Source: Eumeta japonica (lineage: Eukaryota; Arthropoda; Insecta; Lepidoptera; Psychidae). Taken from it: a stretch of DNA of 64,000 nt. The stretch is from NCBI GenBank assembly GCA_005406025.1, contig BGZK01000070.1, positions 124,001-188,000 of the forward strand, read 5' to 3'. Made by a program: the position numbers and the translations under genes. Positions 24,233-35,973 of the stretch are shown here, piece by piece. How positions within the stretch are numbered: the first letter of the stretch is position 1; each line of letters opens with the position of its first letter. The notes under the pieces are model-generated. The model was not told the origin of the DNA, did no database searches, and worked only from the letters and a program-made list of their open reading frames with translations.

Positions 24233-25707
24233 TTGAAAATCATGCCAATGAGGCACTGGTTGAGGATGGAATTAAGCCTTAAATTCCGAGAGCGAACGCA
24301 ATACCGGTACTTAAAGTCCCGTAAAAGTTATTTGATTTCATCATACTCGAAGCTAGGAGAGATTTCGCCTGAGACATGGAGTCGGTTTGTGCCTATACTG
24401 TTCTTTAAAAAAGGAGATAACACTTTGTTAAAAAATTACAGAACCATCACGCTTTTGAGCTACGTATATAACTTGTATTGGAGGGTTACTACTAATCGCC
24501 TTACTCGCAGGTTCGACAATTTTCAGCCAACTTCTAGCCACCCGAACAAGCCGGTTACCGAAAAGACTTCAGCACCAAATATTACATTCACACGTTTTGA
24601 CAAATTATGTAAGATCGAGGAAAAAGGTTTTTCGTATCTTATATGTAAGAAGTTGCAGTAAAATCTCTTATAATATTATAAATGGATGTAAATAAAATTA
24701 GATGAAAAATTATTTTGAATTTCTATATAAAATACGAAAACCTTTTTCACCGATCCTATACAAAAATTCGATTATTATAATTAGTCGCTACGCTCGGGGT
24801 ATGTAGCTACAAAAAAAAGCCTTTGATCCACTCGAAACCTTAGCGGTACAGCAATCTCTTCAGCGATATCACATTGAGCATTGCTACATCGAACTACTGA
24901 GATGTTACGTCAGAGATTATACGTCACTCACATTCAGTTTGCCGACGATATAGTCGTAATGGCGGAATAAATGAATAACTTAGGCAAAATGCTCGGAGAC
25001 CTCAGTATTTTCTCAAAAAGTTAACTTGAAAAAGAACATGGACAAGACGAAAATTAGGTCAAATATCCATGTGGTACCCACTCCAGTGACAATCGAGATT
25101 GTCCACGAATACATCTACTCGGGCAGATCGTCAGATTAGGTTGATCCAACTGTGATAAAAAGTTACACGAAGAAGTCGACTTGTTCAAGAGATTACGAGC
25201 CATCTTCGAATCCAGTATACCCCAGCGCCTAAAGGCGAAAGACTTTGAACAGTACATGCTTGTTACCAGTGATGACCATACCGATGCCACACGTGATCTC
25301 CTAATGTTGATCTCTTAAACAAGCTCAGAATCACCGAACTGAAGAGAAATTTTCACAAAGTTGCTGTGAGAGATAAAATCTGAAATGAGAAAATCCGCAA
25401 AAAAATAATTAACTGTTATTTCTCGCAGAATCAGTAAGTTGGTAGGAGAATGGGCGGGCCACATCGCTCATAGAATTGATTACCATTGAGAAAGAAGGTT
25501 CTCGAGTGCCAACCACAAACTGGACGTCACAGAACAAGACGGTCTTCCGCTATGTGGACTGGTGACCTGGTAGAAAGTCGAGATCCAACATTGGTTGCAG
25601 ATGGCCCAAGATGTACGTCGTGGAGATCTATAGAAAAGGCCTATCTTGAACAAAAAACGTCAATGGTCGTAGAGAAGCAAGAGTATAAATTACTATTAAA
25701 ACTTTAA
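24233..25707 (+). mobile_element. Decayed LINE, reverse-transcriptase domain and C-terminal region
   Basis: A frame at 24233-24660 carries FFKKGDNTLLKNYRTITLLS, the fingers motif of non-LTR reverse transcriptases (KKGD..NYRPISLLS). Further fragments follow in shifted frames: LTFSLPTI (for FADDI-type) near 24930, GEWAGHIAHRI near 25455 and KKVLECQPQTGRHRTRRS at 25492 (for KVLEWRPRTGRR). Several stops and deletions are present and the central palm domain is largely missing. It is inserted in the large intron of the CCDC174 pseudocopy. The clade was not assigned. Confidence 0.8.
24611..24757. mobile_element. Small inverted-repeat element (MITE) inside the LINE remnant
   Basis: The left end (about 24612-24637, GATCGAGGAAAAAGG...) and right end (about 24731-24756, ...CCTTTTTCACCGATCC) are imperfect inverted repeats of about 25 bp. 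The interior is AT-rich. The element interrupts the LINE frame just after the reverse-transcriptase fingers region. Confidence 0.6.
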
Positions 25708-25819
25708 TATTTCTTTTAGCAAAATAATGAAAAATATATTTTCCCTTGGTTTACTTGGACTTCATTTAAAGTAAAAAATGTTTCATTGTCAATAAGGATG
25801 TTTGTATATATGACCGATC

Positions 25820-26390
25820 ATTATGAATGTTGGTACGTACATGTATTTTTTTCACGGAGAAAGGTTTTATGCTATCCCCATTGACGCAACTCGCCACCAG
25901 GTGGCACTGCAATGTATCGATTTCTGTCTCGCTCAACCGATACATGTACATACCGATATTTATAATGATCGGTCAAATAGTTTCTGAGTTTATCGATTTC
26001 ATATATATACAAACATCCTTTTAAATAATCTTCACACCCGGCTTCGTCTAAGTCGGAATTCTGACTAGTAGCGAAATCGGAATTGAAAGCGAGGCGGGGC
26101 AGAGAATTGCGAACGGAACGAGAATAGAATCTGATCGGAACTGAATCGCAAGCTGCACCGGGACGGAAACGAGAACAAAACTGGAGTCGAAAACAGATGT
26201 GGTGTCGGCATTACGATCAAATGTGTGACTGGCTACGGAATCGAAACCGATACGGGTATTCAGTTGGAAATCAAGATACATAAGATTAAGGGATTCAATA
26301 TACGTCCATGCTGGCGTAGTTACGGGCATTTGTCAAGGGCAAGAACAAACATAAAAGGGCAGAACAATGTCTACCGGGCCAGCTAGTGTT
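25820..26390. repeat. Degenerate interspersed repeat region
   Basis: It contains GGTCAAATAGTTTCTGAGTT, CCCGGCTTCGTCTAAG, a GA-rich degenerate run of GGAATCGGAAC-type units (26060-26260) and CCGGGCCAGCTAGTG at the right edge. These are typical ends and internal runs of degraded non-LTR repeats. No gene is visible. Confidence 0.4.
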
Positions 26391-26559
26391 ACATAAAAGT
26401 TAACAAGAAAATAATTAAAACTTCGTGTTAGTATATAATAATTGTATGTCATAGAAGCTTATTTCTTTTTAAGTAACTGTTGTTTCATCTATTCTTTTTT
26501 TTCCATACCATATTTTTCTTTAATTTTCACATATTTACTTATTGAAAAACGGATGTCAG

Positions 26560-27560
26560 TATAAATGGGGCATATTTTGACTGGTTTGACATCCGCAAAG
26601 GTGTCAGAAAGGGCTGTGTAGCTTCACTATGGCTATTCAATCTATTCAAGAAATGCTTGTTTATATATAATCTGAAGAAGTATAAACTAACAATGGATAA
26701 TCTGTCTGTCGAATGCTTTATGTACGCAGGCGACCAAGTGATCCTTGCGCCGTTGACTTGCGATTTGCAGGCGATGATAATTGAAATGAACGATGCTGTT
26801 GAGAAAAGAGGTATGAGAGAAAACGTTAGCAAGAATATGGTGTTGGCAAGAAGCGATTAAATGCGATATATGTATATATTGAAGGTGAGTGAGTTAAATA
26901 AGTGAAAGAGCCTGTATACTTGGGTAATCTGTTGTTACAAATGACGATAGAAATAATAGAGACAAAGGAGAGTGAATGCAGGAATGGAGCCCTATTACAT
27001 GTATATGCAGTAAAAGTATCTCATGACAATACCGTTTGGCTATTCATTATAGTATCTCGATTCCTAGGCTTATATACGACGACGAAGTTGAGATTCGCAG
27101 AAAAAAAAATGAAAATAGAATAACTGCTATGGAGACGTGATCCTGCGTAGGAGTGTCTTTAAGAGATAGACGTAGAAACAGTGATGTCATAGACTGCTAT
27201 GGTTTGTAAGATGTAAGGACTAAATAAAAAAAAGGTATGTTGCGGTGGTTTGGCCGTCTGAAAAGGACGAAGGTAGACTGACTAAACAAATCTATAGAAC
27301 GAATGTGTATAATGAGACAAAGGTCAGCAAGGATCACCCTAGAAAATCCTATGCAGAATAAATTGGTGGCATAGCTTAAATAAGAGCCAAGCACAATTCT
27401 TAAATAAGAGCCAAATCTAACACACCCGAAACCAACGATTTTGCATGAAAACATTGATGGATACCAGTGAGGCAATAGAGGTATGCAAAGGTCTTAGCAT
27501 GTAGGTCTCCGGCTACCTTTTTGGAAAAACATGTGCGAGTCGATAATAATAGTAAAGAGA
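26560..27560 (+). mobile_element. Second decayed LINE, 3' half of reverse transcriptase
   Basis: Frame fragments show IRKGVRKGCVASLWLFNLF (for the RRGVRQGC...SP.LFN motif), then ECFMYAGDQVILAP at 26710 (the catalytic YADD box, here YAGD), EPVYLGNLL at 26905 and a C-terminal VVWPSEKDEGRLTKQIY string near 27240. Stops and frameshifts abound. Because the second catalytic aspartate box is YAGD, the enzyme would be dead even without the stops. It is a different family from the LINE at 24233. Confidence 0.75.
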
Positions 27561-27894
27561 GATGTTTTATTTTAACAAACACATGTGGTAACTCAATATC
27601 AAAAAGAGTATATTCTAATAATAACAGTATAATAATAATATTAATATGCCAAGATGTTCCAAGAGCTTCTAAAAGATGTTAAAGAACTTTGCCATCTTTG
27701 CAATTTAATACCCAATGAGTATAGAAGTCACTTAAAATATTTATACAGACTAAATTATCTTTTTACGGGATTGTACACAATAATTGCTGATTTTTCTACA
27801 TTACTCGCAATAAGTTCACTATATATTTAATCTATGCCACACGACGAAGTAAAAGTAGCAACTACATAAGCAAGCAATAAGAATAAAACAATAC

Positions 27895-28010
27895 CTTCAA
27901 AAACTAAATGCTGGTAGTGGTTTTTTTATCTTTTGCCAGCAACTCTCGCTCCTGTCGGTTCCATTTCTCACGCAATGACTGCCGATAGTAATCATTCTTA
28001 TCTATGCATT
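27895..28010 (-). pseudogene. CCDC174 pseudo-exon 5 with frameshift
   Basis: It keeps a SLREKW..QE.ELLAKDK core in frame with the intact exon. It then loses one base so that the HYQDLLFD segment is read out of frame and a TAG follows. The donor site is still GT (AAG/gtattg). Homology to CCDC174 fades within this exon near 28010, marking the duplication breakpoint. Confidence 0.8.
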
Positions 28011-28029
28011 CAGGGTCGTGCAACTGATA

Positions 28030-29340
28030 ATTATACTCTGTGACGACGTGGTGTAACTTTTTTATATTTGTGATTTGGCGGCTTTTATTGTCACCAGTGT
28101 CATTTGACGCTTAATCTAAACAGTACACTGGAATATTTAATGACATCTAGCAGCATATACTTACACTACAGTTAATGAATCGAATAAGAACCTTATGAAA
28201 TTAAACAAACAAAAAACAAAACAAAAAAACGAACAACAATAATTAAATTTTTGAAAATACTGATTTTTCTTTTCAAAGAAAAAGAAATCGTATTCAAATA
28301 CAAGAACTGTAAATTAAAATATTTTATTCACTTTTTTACGTAACACCTTATCTTAATTTTGAACTAATAATTTAGGATCCAATTACAACTCAAATGATAT
28401 CTACTACATATATTTTTTTTTAATTGGCACAAAACTTTACAAAACCTTAGAGGAAACCTTAGAGAGCATTAATGCGGAGAATGAATAAAAATCGATAAAT
28501 TTTTTCGATAAGCCGTATTGGAAAAAATTTTTTCATGTAATATTTTCTTACAATATTTTTGTTCTATCAATAAATGTCAAAATCTAACCACCTCTTTTTC
28601 TTAAAAAAAATAACATCGATCCTTGCAAAATGTATCAAAACCGATCAATTCATTCGAAATATATCGAGACGAATTATTCGAAAAAAAGGGGTTTTTTCGA
28701 AATATGTAACAAAAATCATGTTGATGTACATTTGGGACTCGTTCTCCTTTTGTACTTAAAAAACTGCATCAAATCCCGTAAAGCGAATCAAATTCGGACA
28801 ATGTGTTCAAAAGATATAGTAGTCTAAATAATGAAAAGATATTTAAGATGCGTTGGATAAGTCCGGAAGGTTTTTCGCTGACATAAATTGTACTTGATTT
28901 ATTCGTTTTCCCGCATCGAATGGTCCCAGTCCCATGTCTATACGTTTAGTAGTTTTTACGTGATTGGCGAACAAAGACAACCTATTTTGATTATATATAT
29001 AGATTATTACAAATGTCATGATTAATATACAATTAATGATACCGATATTTTGTGGGTGCGGGAAAAGACTTATCATGGGGAAAAATCGGCGGAATTTCTA
29101 AAATCGTCCCAAAGCCATAAAGACGCACGGTTCGTTGATAAAATTGATTCCATGTTACCCTCTAATTAAAATGAAACTGGTTTGTAAAAAACGACCTTTT
29201 TTTTCATTAAAACATAAAAATTACGTATATCGGTCTTACCCCGTACAAGGCTTTCACATGTAATGATTCTCAAACTGTTTGCTTAAATAAATCCCATTCA
29301 TTTAAGCAATGATTGTCATAATAACATAAAAGGACATTAT
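28030..29340. other. Repeat-rich junction sequence, no gene seen
   Basis: AT-rich sequence with poly-A runs and motifs such as ACCGATCAATTCATTCG (28648) and GCGAATCAAATTCGG (28780), which recur in style at 31050-31080 and 31190. The stretch lies between the two CCDC174 copies and probably derives from one or more non-coding transposons. Confidence 0.4.
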
Positions 29341-29356
29341 TGAATTAGGTCTTTAC

Positions 29357-29511
29357 CAGTGGCGGATTTATAATTTTTATGAGTGTAGGCCACTTTATTT
29401 CCGCCGCCCCATGTACCTTTCTAAAATAATAATTTTCTGAAATCTGCCGCCCCTAGGACGCTGCCGCCCCTAGGCCGCGGCCTACACAGCCTATTGACAA
29501 ATCCAGGACTG
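29357..29511. mobile_element. hAT-type MITE, 155 bp
   Basis: It is flanked by the perfect 8-bp duplication GTCTTTAC (29349-29356 and 29512-29519). The ends are CAGTGGCGGATTT and, reversed, CAGTCCTGGATTT. A CCGCCCCTAGG motif is repeated inside. There is no coding frame. Confidence 0.85.
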
Positions 29512-29705
29512 GTCTTTACAAACAACAATATATATTTAAATCAGAAAGTATATCACATAGCGTACAAACAAGGGATTATTAAATCGAAATTATGAGAAAC
29601 TAGTTAATAATGTCTTCAAAACTACAAGATATCGACAAAGGTAAAATTATGTGTTAAATCAATTTCATTGGTTTTAAAGACTGCTTGAAAAAAATTTTCT
29701 GTATC

Positions 29706-32700
29706 TCAGTTCGTTAAAATTATATATGAGCAGAAAGTAGATACTATGCATAAAATCTTTGTTTGAGGAAATAACGTCATAATGTCCCCGGCTTGTTTGA
29801 CTTCACGTATATCATCGATATTTGTAAAATTATATGTCATTTCACTACCTGATTTATAAGCTTTCCTTACAAATTTTATATTCGACATATTTTTTTTAAC
29901 CTCCAAGACTATACTGACAGAGTCTTTCACAAACGTTTTGCCGGCAAATCTTACAACAACCAACCAACCGTCAATTTTAGGTCTAACGGGCTGGCTATTC
30001 AGTATTATTAAGAGTTTTGTCATTAAAATAGTCCTCATGGATTTCTAAATCACCTTCCTCGTGCACAAAGTTAAATAGTCGTCCACGGTTTCATTATCGG
30101 AATATTGTGTATCCTTTAAACTCAACTCCAAATTTACTTAGTAACCTTGAATTGAGAGAACAGCCATCTGCTTGACGTCTCCTCAACGCACGGCGTTTTT
30201 AACAGTTTCTTTGTCATTTGTTTCCTCAATTCATTCCTCTATATCCTCCTCAAAAATACCCGTCACATTTTCTCAATTTCCTCGTGATTTTTTGTATCTT
30301 TCAGCTGATTTATTAAAATAAAATTCTTTATTTTCCTTATCACCTTTTTCCTTTTTTTTTGTTTGTTTACGTTTTCGACAATTTTTTAAATCATTCTTTT
30401 CTTTTATAAGATTTATAGCTTCCCGAATTGATAATTACTTCTGTGTCAAGAACGACGCGATGTGTTTTAATGTTCTTGTTCTGATTGGCATGTTGAATTT
30501 TTTTAACTTGCCGCTAAGAAATTGACAATTTTCGAAAATCGTGAAGTTATTGGTTTTACCCCGTTTTTCGAAAATCTATTTTTTATGATATCTTGATGTT
30601 TTGAAGTCCTAGGAAGCTCCCCTGACGATTTTACGATGGTATCTGTATTTTTGTATGTCTGTGTCTGTGTGTGTGTGTGCACACGTGCGTGCATGCGTGC
30701 GTGCGTGAGGGCGTGCATGCGTGCGTGCGTGCGTGCGTGAGGACGTGCGTGCGTGCCTGCGTGCGTGTGTAGATGTATGTAAACCTGTTATAACTTTTGA
30801 ATGGCTTGACCGATTACAACCAAACTTTGGCACTCCAAAGAGTTCCATCAAAGTTAGATTTTTTGAAAATTTGAACCGTTTCAGATAGTAGATTCCAAAG
30901 AATTAAAAAAAAACTATGAAAAAACAATTTTTTAATGTGGGATTTTGGAATAACTCTTGAACGGCTTTACCGGTCGATTTCAAAAACGAATCAGCTCTTA
31001 ACATTAAAAAACTACGTCAATCGCCGCCAGGCCGGTCAAAATCGGTTGATTCGTTCGCGAGATATCGTTAACGCAAAAAAATTACAAAAAGTAATTTATT
31101 CAAAATTCTCCAAAATTTTGTATCTAATTAAATGCATGTTCTGAATTCTTTTATAGAACTTAAAAACCTGCGTTGATTGTCGCTAGTTCAGTCAAAATCG
31201 ATTAATTTGCTCAAGAGATTCAAAAAAAAAAAACTTCTCTTAAAAAAATTCTAAAATTCTGTATCAAATCAAATTCGTATTCTCAAAACTTTGTACCCAT
31301 AAAAATTGCGTGAAATTCTTTAGATTTTAGTGTTTCGAACTCGAAAATAGCAGGAAGTTTCAGGGTTGGCCTACAAAGTTAACCGCTTTTCTAATTTTTT
31401 AGTTGTGATTCTTCAAAAGTGTAGCTTATGTTTGTAATTTCCTCTAATTTTTAAATTATTATATCAGATAATATCATTACCTTGTTTTGCTTATTATTTA
31501 GATTATTAGATTGTTGCAGACATTTAGGCAATTTGAAAAAATTTTTTAGCCACAAAAGACATGTTACTAACGTCAAAATTTTTAATACCCTTGCATGTAG
31601 TCTAATTTTTTGGAACTTTCCGATGTAGTTACAGTGGTGTTCCAAAATTCTACTTGTGCTCGTTTGTTATGAACTTTTAAACATAATTGTTTTAAAGATA
31701 ATACTTTTGTGCTCTCCTAATATATCTCTCCCATTTTTTGTAGATTATTGGATCGGACCTCTTATTTGAAACGACACACGATCAGACGGATATACACCAG
31801 CTTTTTTAAGCCCGTGCTTTATAACTTTAGACTTCATTGAGTGCTAAACATCGGCAATTATTTCTGAGAAAATTTTGCACTTAAGTTTCTTATTTGTCAA
31901 TCTATTAAATAGCTGTCCCAAGATGTGACAAATTTAAACATGGCTAAGTCGAGAGACTGTAATAAATAAGTTGTATAAGAGAGGGCAATTTTAAAATTGT
32001 ATCTTAAGATTGTACTTTGCTAGTTCTATAACTTTTAAGTCCACATAAATACTATGGCCATCATATGTTACTAAGACTGCTCGCATGTCACCTATGTTAG
32101 GAATAAACCGTCTTTCTACATAATTGTAAACTATCTCCGACTCCATACGTTCTTTTTTACTTGAACCATAACATATTTCAAATTCATCTTCATCTTTCTT
32201 TTCTACTATCAACTGATGCCACACAAATTTACCTTTGTATATCATTAAAGGAGCTAGCTTGTCTCCATCAGCATTACCAGCTGCCATAATTGTGTGAAAG
32301 ACTTAAGGTAAATACTAATAAATAGGTTTTTTAATTGGTCAATATTGTGTACTTTAATTTATAAGCAGAGTAATTCCTAATTTTTATAAACTTAATTACG
32401 AATCAGGAAACAAAAATTACCTCATCTGGCTGTCGTGACAACTTCGGATCATGGCCAAGTATTAATACAAAATAAACCTTATAACATCATAAATTAATAA
32501 TATGCTAATACATAATAATATTTCAGCCATATTTGAACTCATGTTACAATTGTAATGGTTTCTATGCTGGTACCGCCAATAGTGCAACTAAATAAATGTA
32601 GCCAACACCACTAACGACTTAGTTTTTTAATGAATTCAGTGCCACTGTAGTTTCATCCATATTCCATATAAGAGCAGGGCTGTCAAATAATTCCAGCCTC

Positions 32701-33188
32701 TTAAAGTTTTATTAATAATCGCTGATTACAAAAAGGTTGTTATCTTCTTTTTTGTATATTATATTGGTTGCGGCTTTTTTTTGGGCAGTTTATGACATTT
32801 ACGAAAATTTATTAACCAATCCGAACTAGGCATGCCGTTTATGAATCTTGTTTTTATATTATCGAGCTTAACATAAACGGAAATGAACTGTAATACTTTG
32901 TGTCTTCAAAGTCTAAATCCCAATTTTTCTAGTTTTTAATTCATCTTCCAGGCTTTTTTCATCTTCACATAATATTTCAGCTCGTCTGCCCAATGTTTTA
33001 CTTTTAATCTTGCCTTCCTTTTGATCACGAAAGGTCGATGAGGGTATTTTATATTTGTTATCTGCACCGTAAAGAGATAATTTGTTACTCTGGACATTTT
33101 CCATAGCTAATAATAAATCTTTCTGTGAATAACATGTTGCACGGAATTTTTTACAGTAGTTTCGTGACGTAATAAATCGATGATTCAA
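29706..33188 (-). mobile_element. pogo/Tigger-like DNA transposon remnant (transposase pieces)
   Basis: Read on the - strand: 33188-32913 carries a CENP-B/psq-type helix-turn-helix region (KLSLYGADNKYKIPSSTFRD). Then NIKTRFINGMPSSDWLINF lies near 32850 and IWNMDET near 32670 (first Asp of the DDE box). A frame at 32287-31991 reads MAAGNADGDKLAPLMIYKG and later VLVTYDGHS (second catalytic Asp). FKKAGVYPSD follows near 31795. A further piece at 30038-29706 resembles the C-terminal domain found in some of these transposases. Stops and frameshifts separate the blocks, and a non-coding insertion (about 30490-31700) divides the last two. The element is not functional. Terminal inverted repeats were not located. 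Confidence 0.75.
30490..31700. repeat. Non-coding repeat insertion with GT/GTGC microsatellite
   Basis: It contains a (GT)n to (GTGC)n microsatellite at 30655-30775, then two diverged copies of an AACTTTTGAATGGCTTGACCG / AACTCTTGAACGGCTTTACCG unit (30792 and 30951) and similar CAAAATCG(G/A)TT(G/A)ATT motifs near 31035 and 31195. The 31315-31400 end is repeated at about 33880-33990. It lies within the pogo-like remnant. Open frames made of HT/HARTHAR repeats here are microsatellite artefacts. Confidence 0.6.
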
Positions 33189-33279
33189 AAACCTTCTCAG
33201 TAATGTTAGCGACTAGAAGAATATTTTTAATTACGTCGTCATCTTTTTAGAATGAATTCAATAATATTAGTAAATTATT

Positions 33280-34080
33280 TACAAAGCAGATGATGCAAAT
33301 TATGCTTTAAAAACAAATTTAAAGGTCCGTCCATTACAAAATAAGTTTGAAAAACTACGATTTTCACTATGGAGTTAACAAATGAATAAAAATTGGATAT
33401 CTAATATTTCAAACCTTTCCCTTACGTGTCACATGGAGTAACAACGAAGCTTGTTTTAAAATTTAAACTATGTCAAATTGTAACTTTTGAATCATTAAAT
33501 ATGTATTATTTAAATTTGACAATGATGAAAAATTAATCCAGTATTCTAATACTCGCTTAGGAAAGAAGTACTGAATGAAAAAAAATAATGTTAGACCGAA
33601 TTTATAAACAATTCCTGAATGTTTCGTGTTGTTAGAAAAATGTCCATAATGCACGTCCTCTCACTATAAGTGTCAAACACTGACTGAGAAGCGGGCCGGT
33701 AAAGTATTGTGCTTAACCCTGACAATAGGGACAAAAAATATTGACAAATATAAGAGGCGTTTTTTTAATCTTCCTCCAAATTCGTACTCACTCCAAAACA
33801 CTTAAAATAAATTCAGATTTTTAATCTCAAAGAGCTCAAAACGATTTATATTTTTGAACCCAGAGAGCTCATAAAAGCACTGAAATTTACTGTATTTATA
33901 TTTTCTACCCCTTTGAGCTCGAAAATAGCAAGAAATTTCACGGATGGCCTTCAAGGTCGACCGTCAAAAAGCTCAAAAACTTGTAGATGATTAGAAACTC
34001 AAGGAGCACAAAAGCTCACTAATAAATATCACAGTGGCAATGGCCAGCATGATCAACTATTTTTCAATTTTTTTTATATA
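33280..34080. repeat. Non-coding sequence with GAGCTC-type degenerate tandem units
   Basis: Units containing (A/T)GAGCTC(A/G)AAA recur at 33828, 33872, 33916 and 33970, spaced about 45 bp. The 33880-33990 part (CTCGAAAATAGCAAGAAATTTCA) matches 31315-31400. No gene is seen. Confidence 0.5.
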
Positions 34081-34099
34081 ATAAAGGACAAAAAAGCCA

Positions 34100-35165
34100 A
34101 ACTCCGAGTAGACGGTCAACTCCGCCCATGGACACCTGCAATTTCATGGGAGTCAGAAACCCGTTTGTCGAAGTTCATTGGGAATACCGTTGATGGTAGA
34201 TCAATCCAAAATTTTACCATATGTGGTAAAGTAATACGCATGACTTATGGTGGTACGGTAGTAGATCGCCAACCATTACGATAGTGCTGAGTGTATGATA
34301 TGCTGATGGCGGAACGATGATGGAATTCAGCATCAGTAATAATATTGACCAATTCTTCAGAGCACTCCCAATACTATATGCACAAATATGCTACAGTTCT
34401 TTACAAGATCAACGGGTCAAAGTGGACGGATATTGAAGTATCACAGACGATTTGTCTTAGATGCGGTCTAGAGGCAAGAGTTGATTTGAGGTGCTCCAGC
34501 CTAAAGGTGACGACAGTACTCCAAATGTGGTGATATCTGTGCCTTGTAACGTATAAGACGATGATCCTTGAAGTACTGTTGCGCTCTATTGAACACCCTA
34601 AGCTTTTTAGAAGCTAGTTTTACGTTGCTCTCTAAGTGATTGCGAAATTTGATGCTTTAGAATATATCAACACCAAGGATCCTGATAATCGGTGTGACAC
34701 TAAGAGGAATGCTGCCAAAGAAGATCAGAGACGAAGAAGTAGTTTTTTTAACGATAAACGCGCAAAGCTGTATCTTTCGAGGGTTGAATTTGACAGCTAA
34801 TCTACGGCTGTCTCAATTTCAAACACAATTTGGTTTCGACACTCATCAACACAGCTCCGAAAAACATTAGTCTGGCCGGAGTATAGCGCATCCAGAGTAC
34901 TGTCATCCACACAACAAAGAATATTACCAATTTCTAATGAATCATCAATATACGGAACTAATAGAGTATTGAACAGGACACAGTCTTCAGGGACTCCGGC
35001 ATTAAGATTTGAACATGCACCGTCACCTTGATGCACTGTCCCGTGAAAAGATTGCCTGTCAGAGTGCACGATTCCTTGGTAAGCCCATTTATTATTTAAT
35101 GTAAAACAAGATGATATTGTATTTATTTTTATTCTGTTAATGGTACACAAAAATTTCTTCACCAT
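34100..35165 (-). mobile_element. 5'-truncated jockey-like LINE, reverse transcriptase C-terminal half
   Basis: On the - strand, 35165-34797 reads LNAGVPEDCVLFNTLL (for the NAGVPQG.VLSP motif) and ILCCVDDSTLDALYSG, where the catalytic YADD is changed to CVDD. Downstream, out of frame, are LASKKLRVFNRAQQYF and HLEYCRHLW, characteristic of jockey-type elements. It ends near 34080 in an A-rich (- strand) stretch. Its 5' truncation point lies about 50 bp beyond the stop codon of CCDC174, on the same strand, so its sequence forms the 3' flank of that gene. Confidence 0.8.
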
Positions 35166-35212
35166 TTTATAATACAGACAAAGATGTATAATAATTGTTA
35201 TACATTTTATAA

Positions 35213-35973
35213 TTAAAATGTAAAATCATACTGATTGCTTAATTTATGTTTTCCTTCCTTTGTTTCCAAAGCTTGGACACCCTGTTCGAATGCCTCTTGT
35301 AAATTTGAATGGAATGGCATATGAGACCTGGATTGTTTGGATACTGGACCGTAATAGTCAAAAGTAGGCGGTGGAGGAATCTCTGCAGATGACGTTTCGG
35401 CTTTTCTTTTTACTGCTTTATCACTCATATCCATATTTCCGACATCTAGTTCATTCACTATTAATACAGGATCTTGCGGACGAACAAAGTTCTTATATAC
35501 GTTATCCCGTATTAGTTTTGTATTTGAAGAAAAGTACAAGCCTTTATTTGGGTTATCTTCTTCTATATTGTACTGTGTCTTAGAATCTGCTTCTGGCCTT
35601 ACATCAGCCCAAGTTTTGGTCGTTGAAGATTCATCTTTGTTTGATTCCAAGGCATTACCTTTACTATCAAAATTCCTATCAGACTTCCGATCTTTATTTC
35701 TAGTTGACTTGAGCGGTGCAAACTCTTCTATTCTTCTAGATCTCTCTTGTTCGACATATTCCTCTTGTGTCATCAATCTGAATTTCTTTTCATCTTCTAA
35801 AAGTTTTTCTTTACCAATATCCCACTCGCGGACGAACGCCTCACGTTGTTTTTGCCTCTCTTTTTCTTTCTCCTCTCTTTCTTTCCTCTCTAGCTCCTTG
35901 GCCTTAGAATCGGCTTCATTCTTTTGCTGCGTCAAAAACTCAAGCAGGCATGCTGTGTAGTCCTTTTGTTTTT
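35213..35973 (-). CDS. CCDC174: CCDC174 exon 7 (terminal)
   Basis: The acceptor is aatTTCAG. It starts EKQKDYTACLLEFLTQQKNE and runs through a charged coiled coil, the REWDIGKEKL motif and EEFAPLK, to a Ser/Asp-rich part and the stop at 35213-35215. Polyadenylation would have to use sequence close to or inside the adjoining LINE; AATAAA on the - strand occurs near 35115-35125. Confidence 0.9.

Larger units (their letters stand above)
18105..28010 (-). pseudogene. Truncated, decayed duplicate of the 3' half of CCDC174 (exons 7, 6, 5 with introns)
   Basis: Four blocks match the intact CCDC174 gene in the same order and strand: 18105-18622 and 21326-21519 (split exon 7), 22627-22863 (exon 6) and 27895-28010 (exon 5). 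Intronic sequence between them also matches, for example 22870-23520 against 36960-37615 and 27560-27780 against 39520-39800, so this is a genomic and not a retro-copy. Splice acceptors and donors are still visible. The copy lacks exons 2-4. It carries a TGA in exon 6, a one-base deletion leading to TAG in exon 5, and a 2.7-kb insertion inside exon 7. Two LINE remnants lie in its large intron. It sits about 190 bp past the Ly6-type stop codon. No product is expected. Confidence 0.85.

Noticed and set aside
30655..30775. CRISPR-like or satellite array
   Set aside because: A simple dinucleotide/tetranucleotide microsatellite without unique spacers.
30503..30851. HARTHAR-repeat proteins
   Set aside because: Frames made by a GTGC/GTGT microsatellite; no start context or conserved domain.
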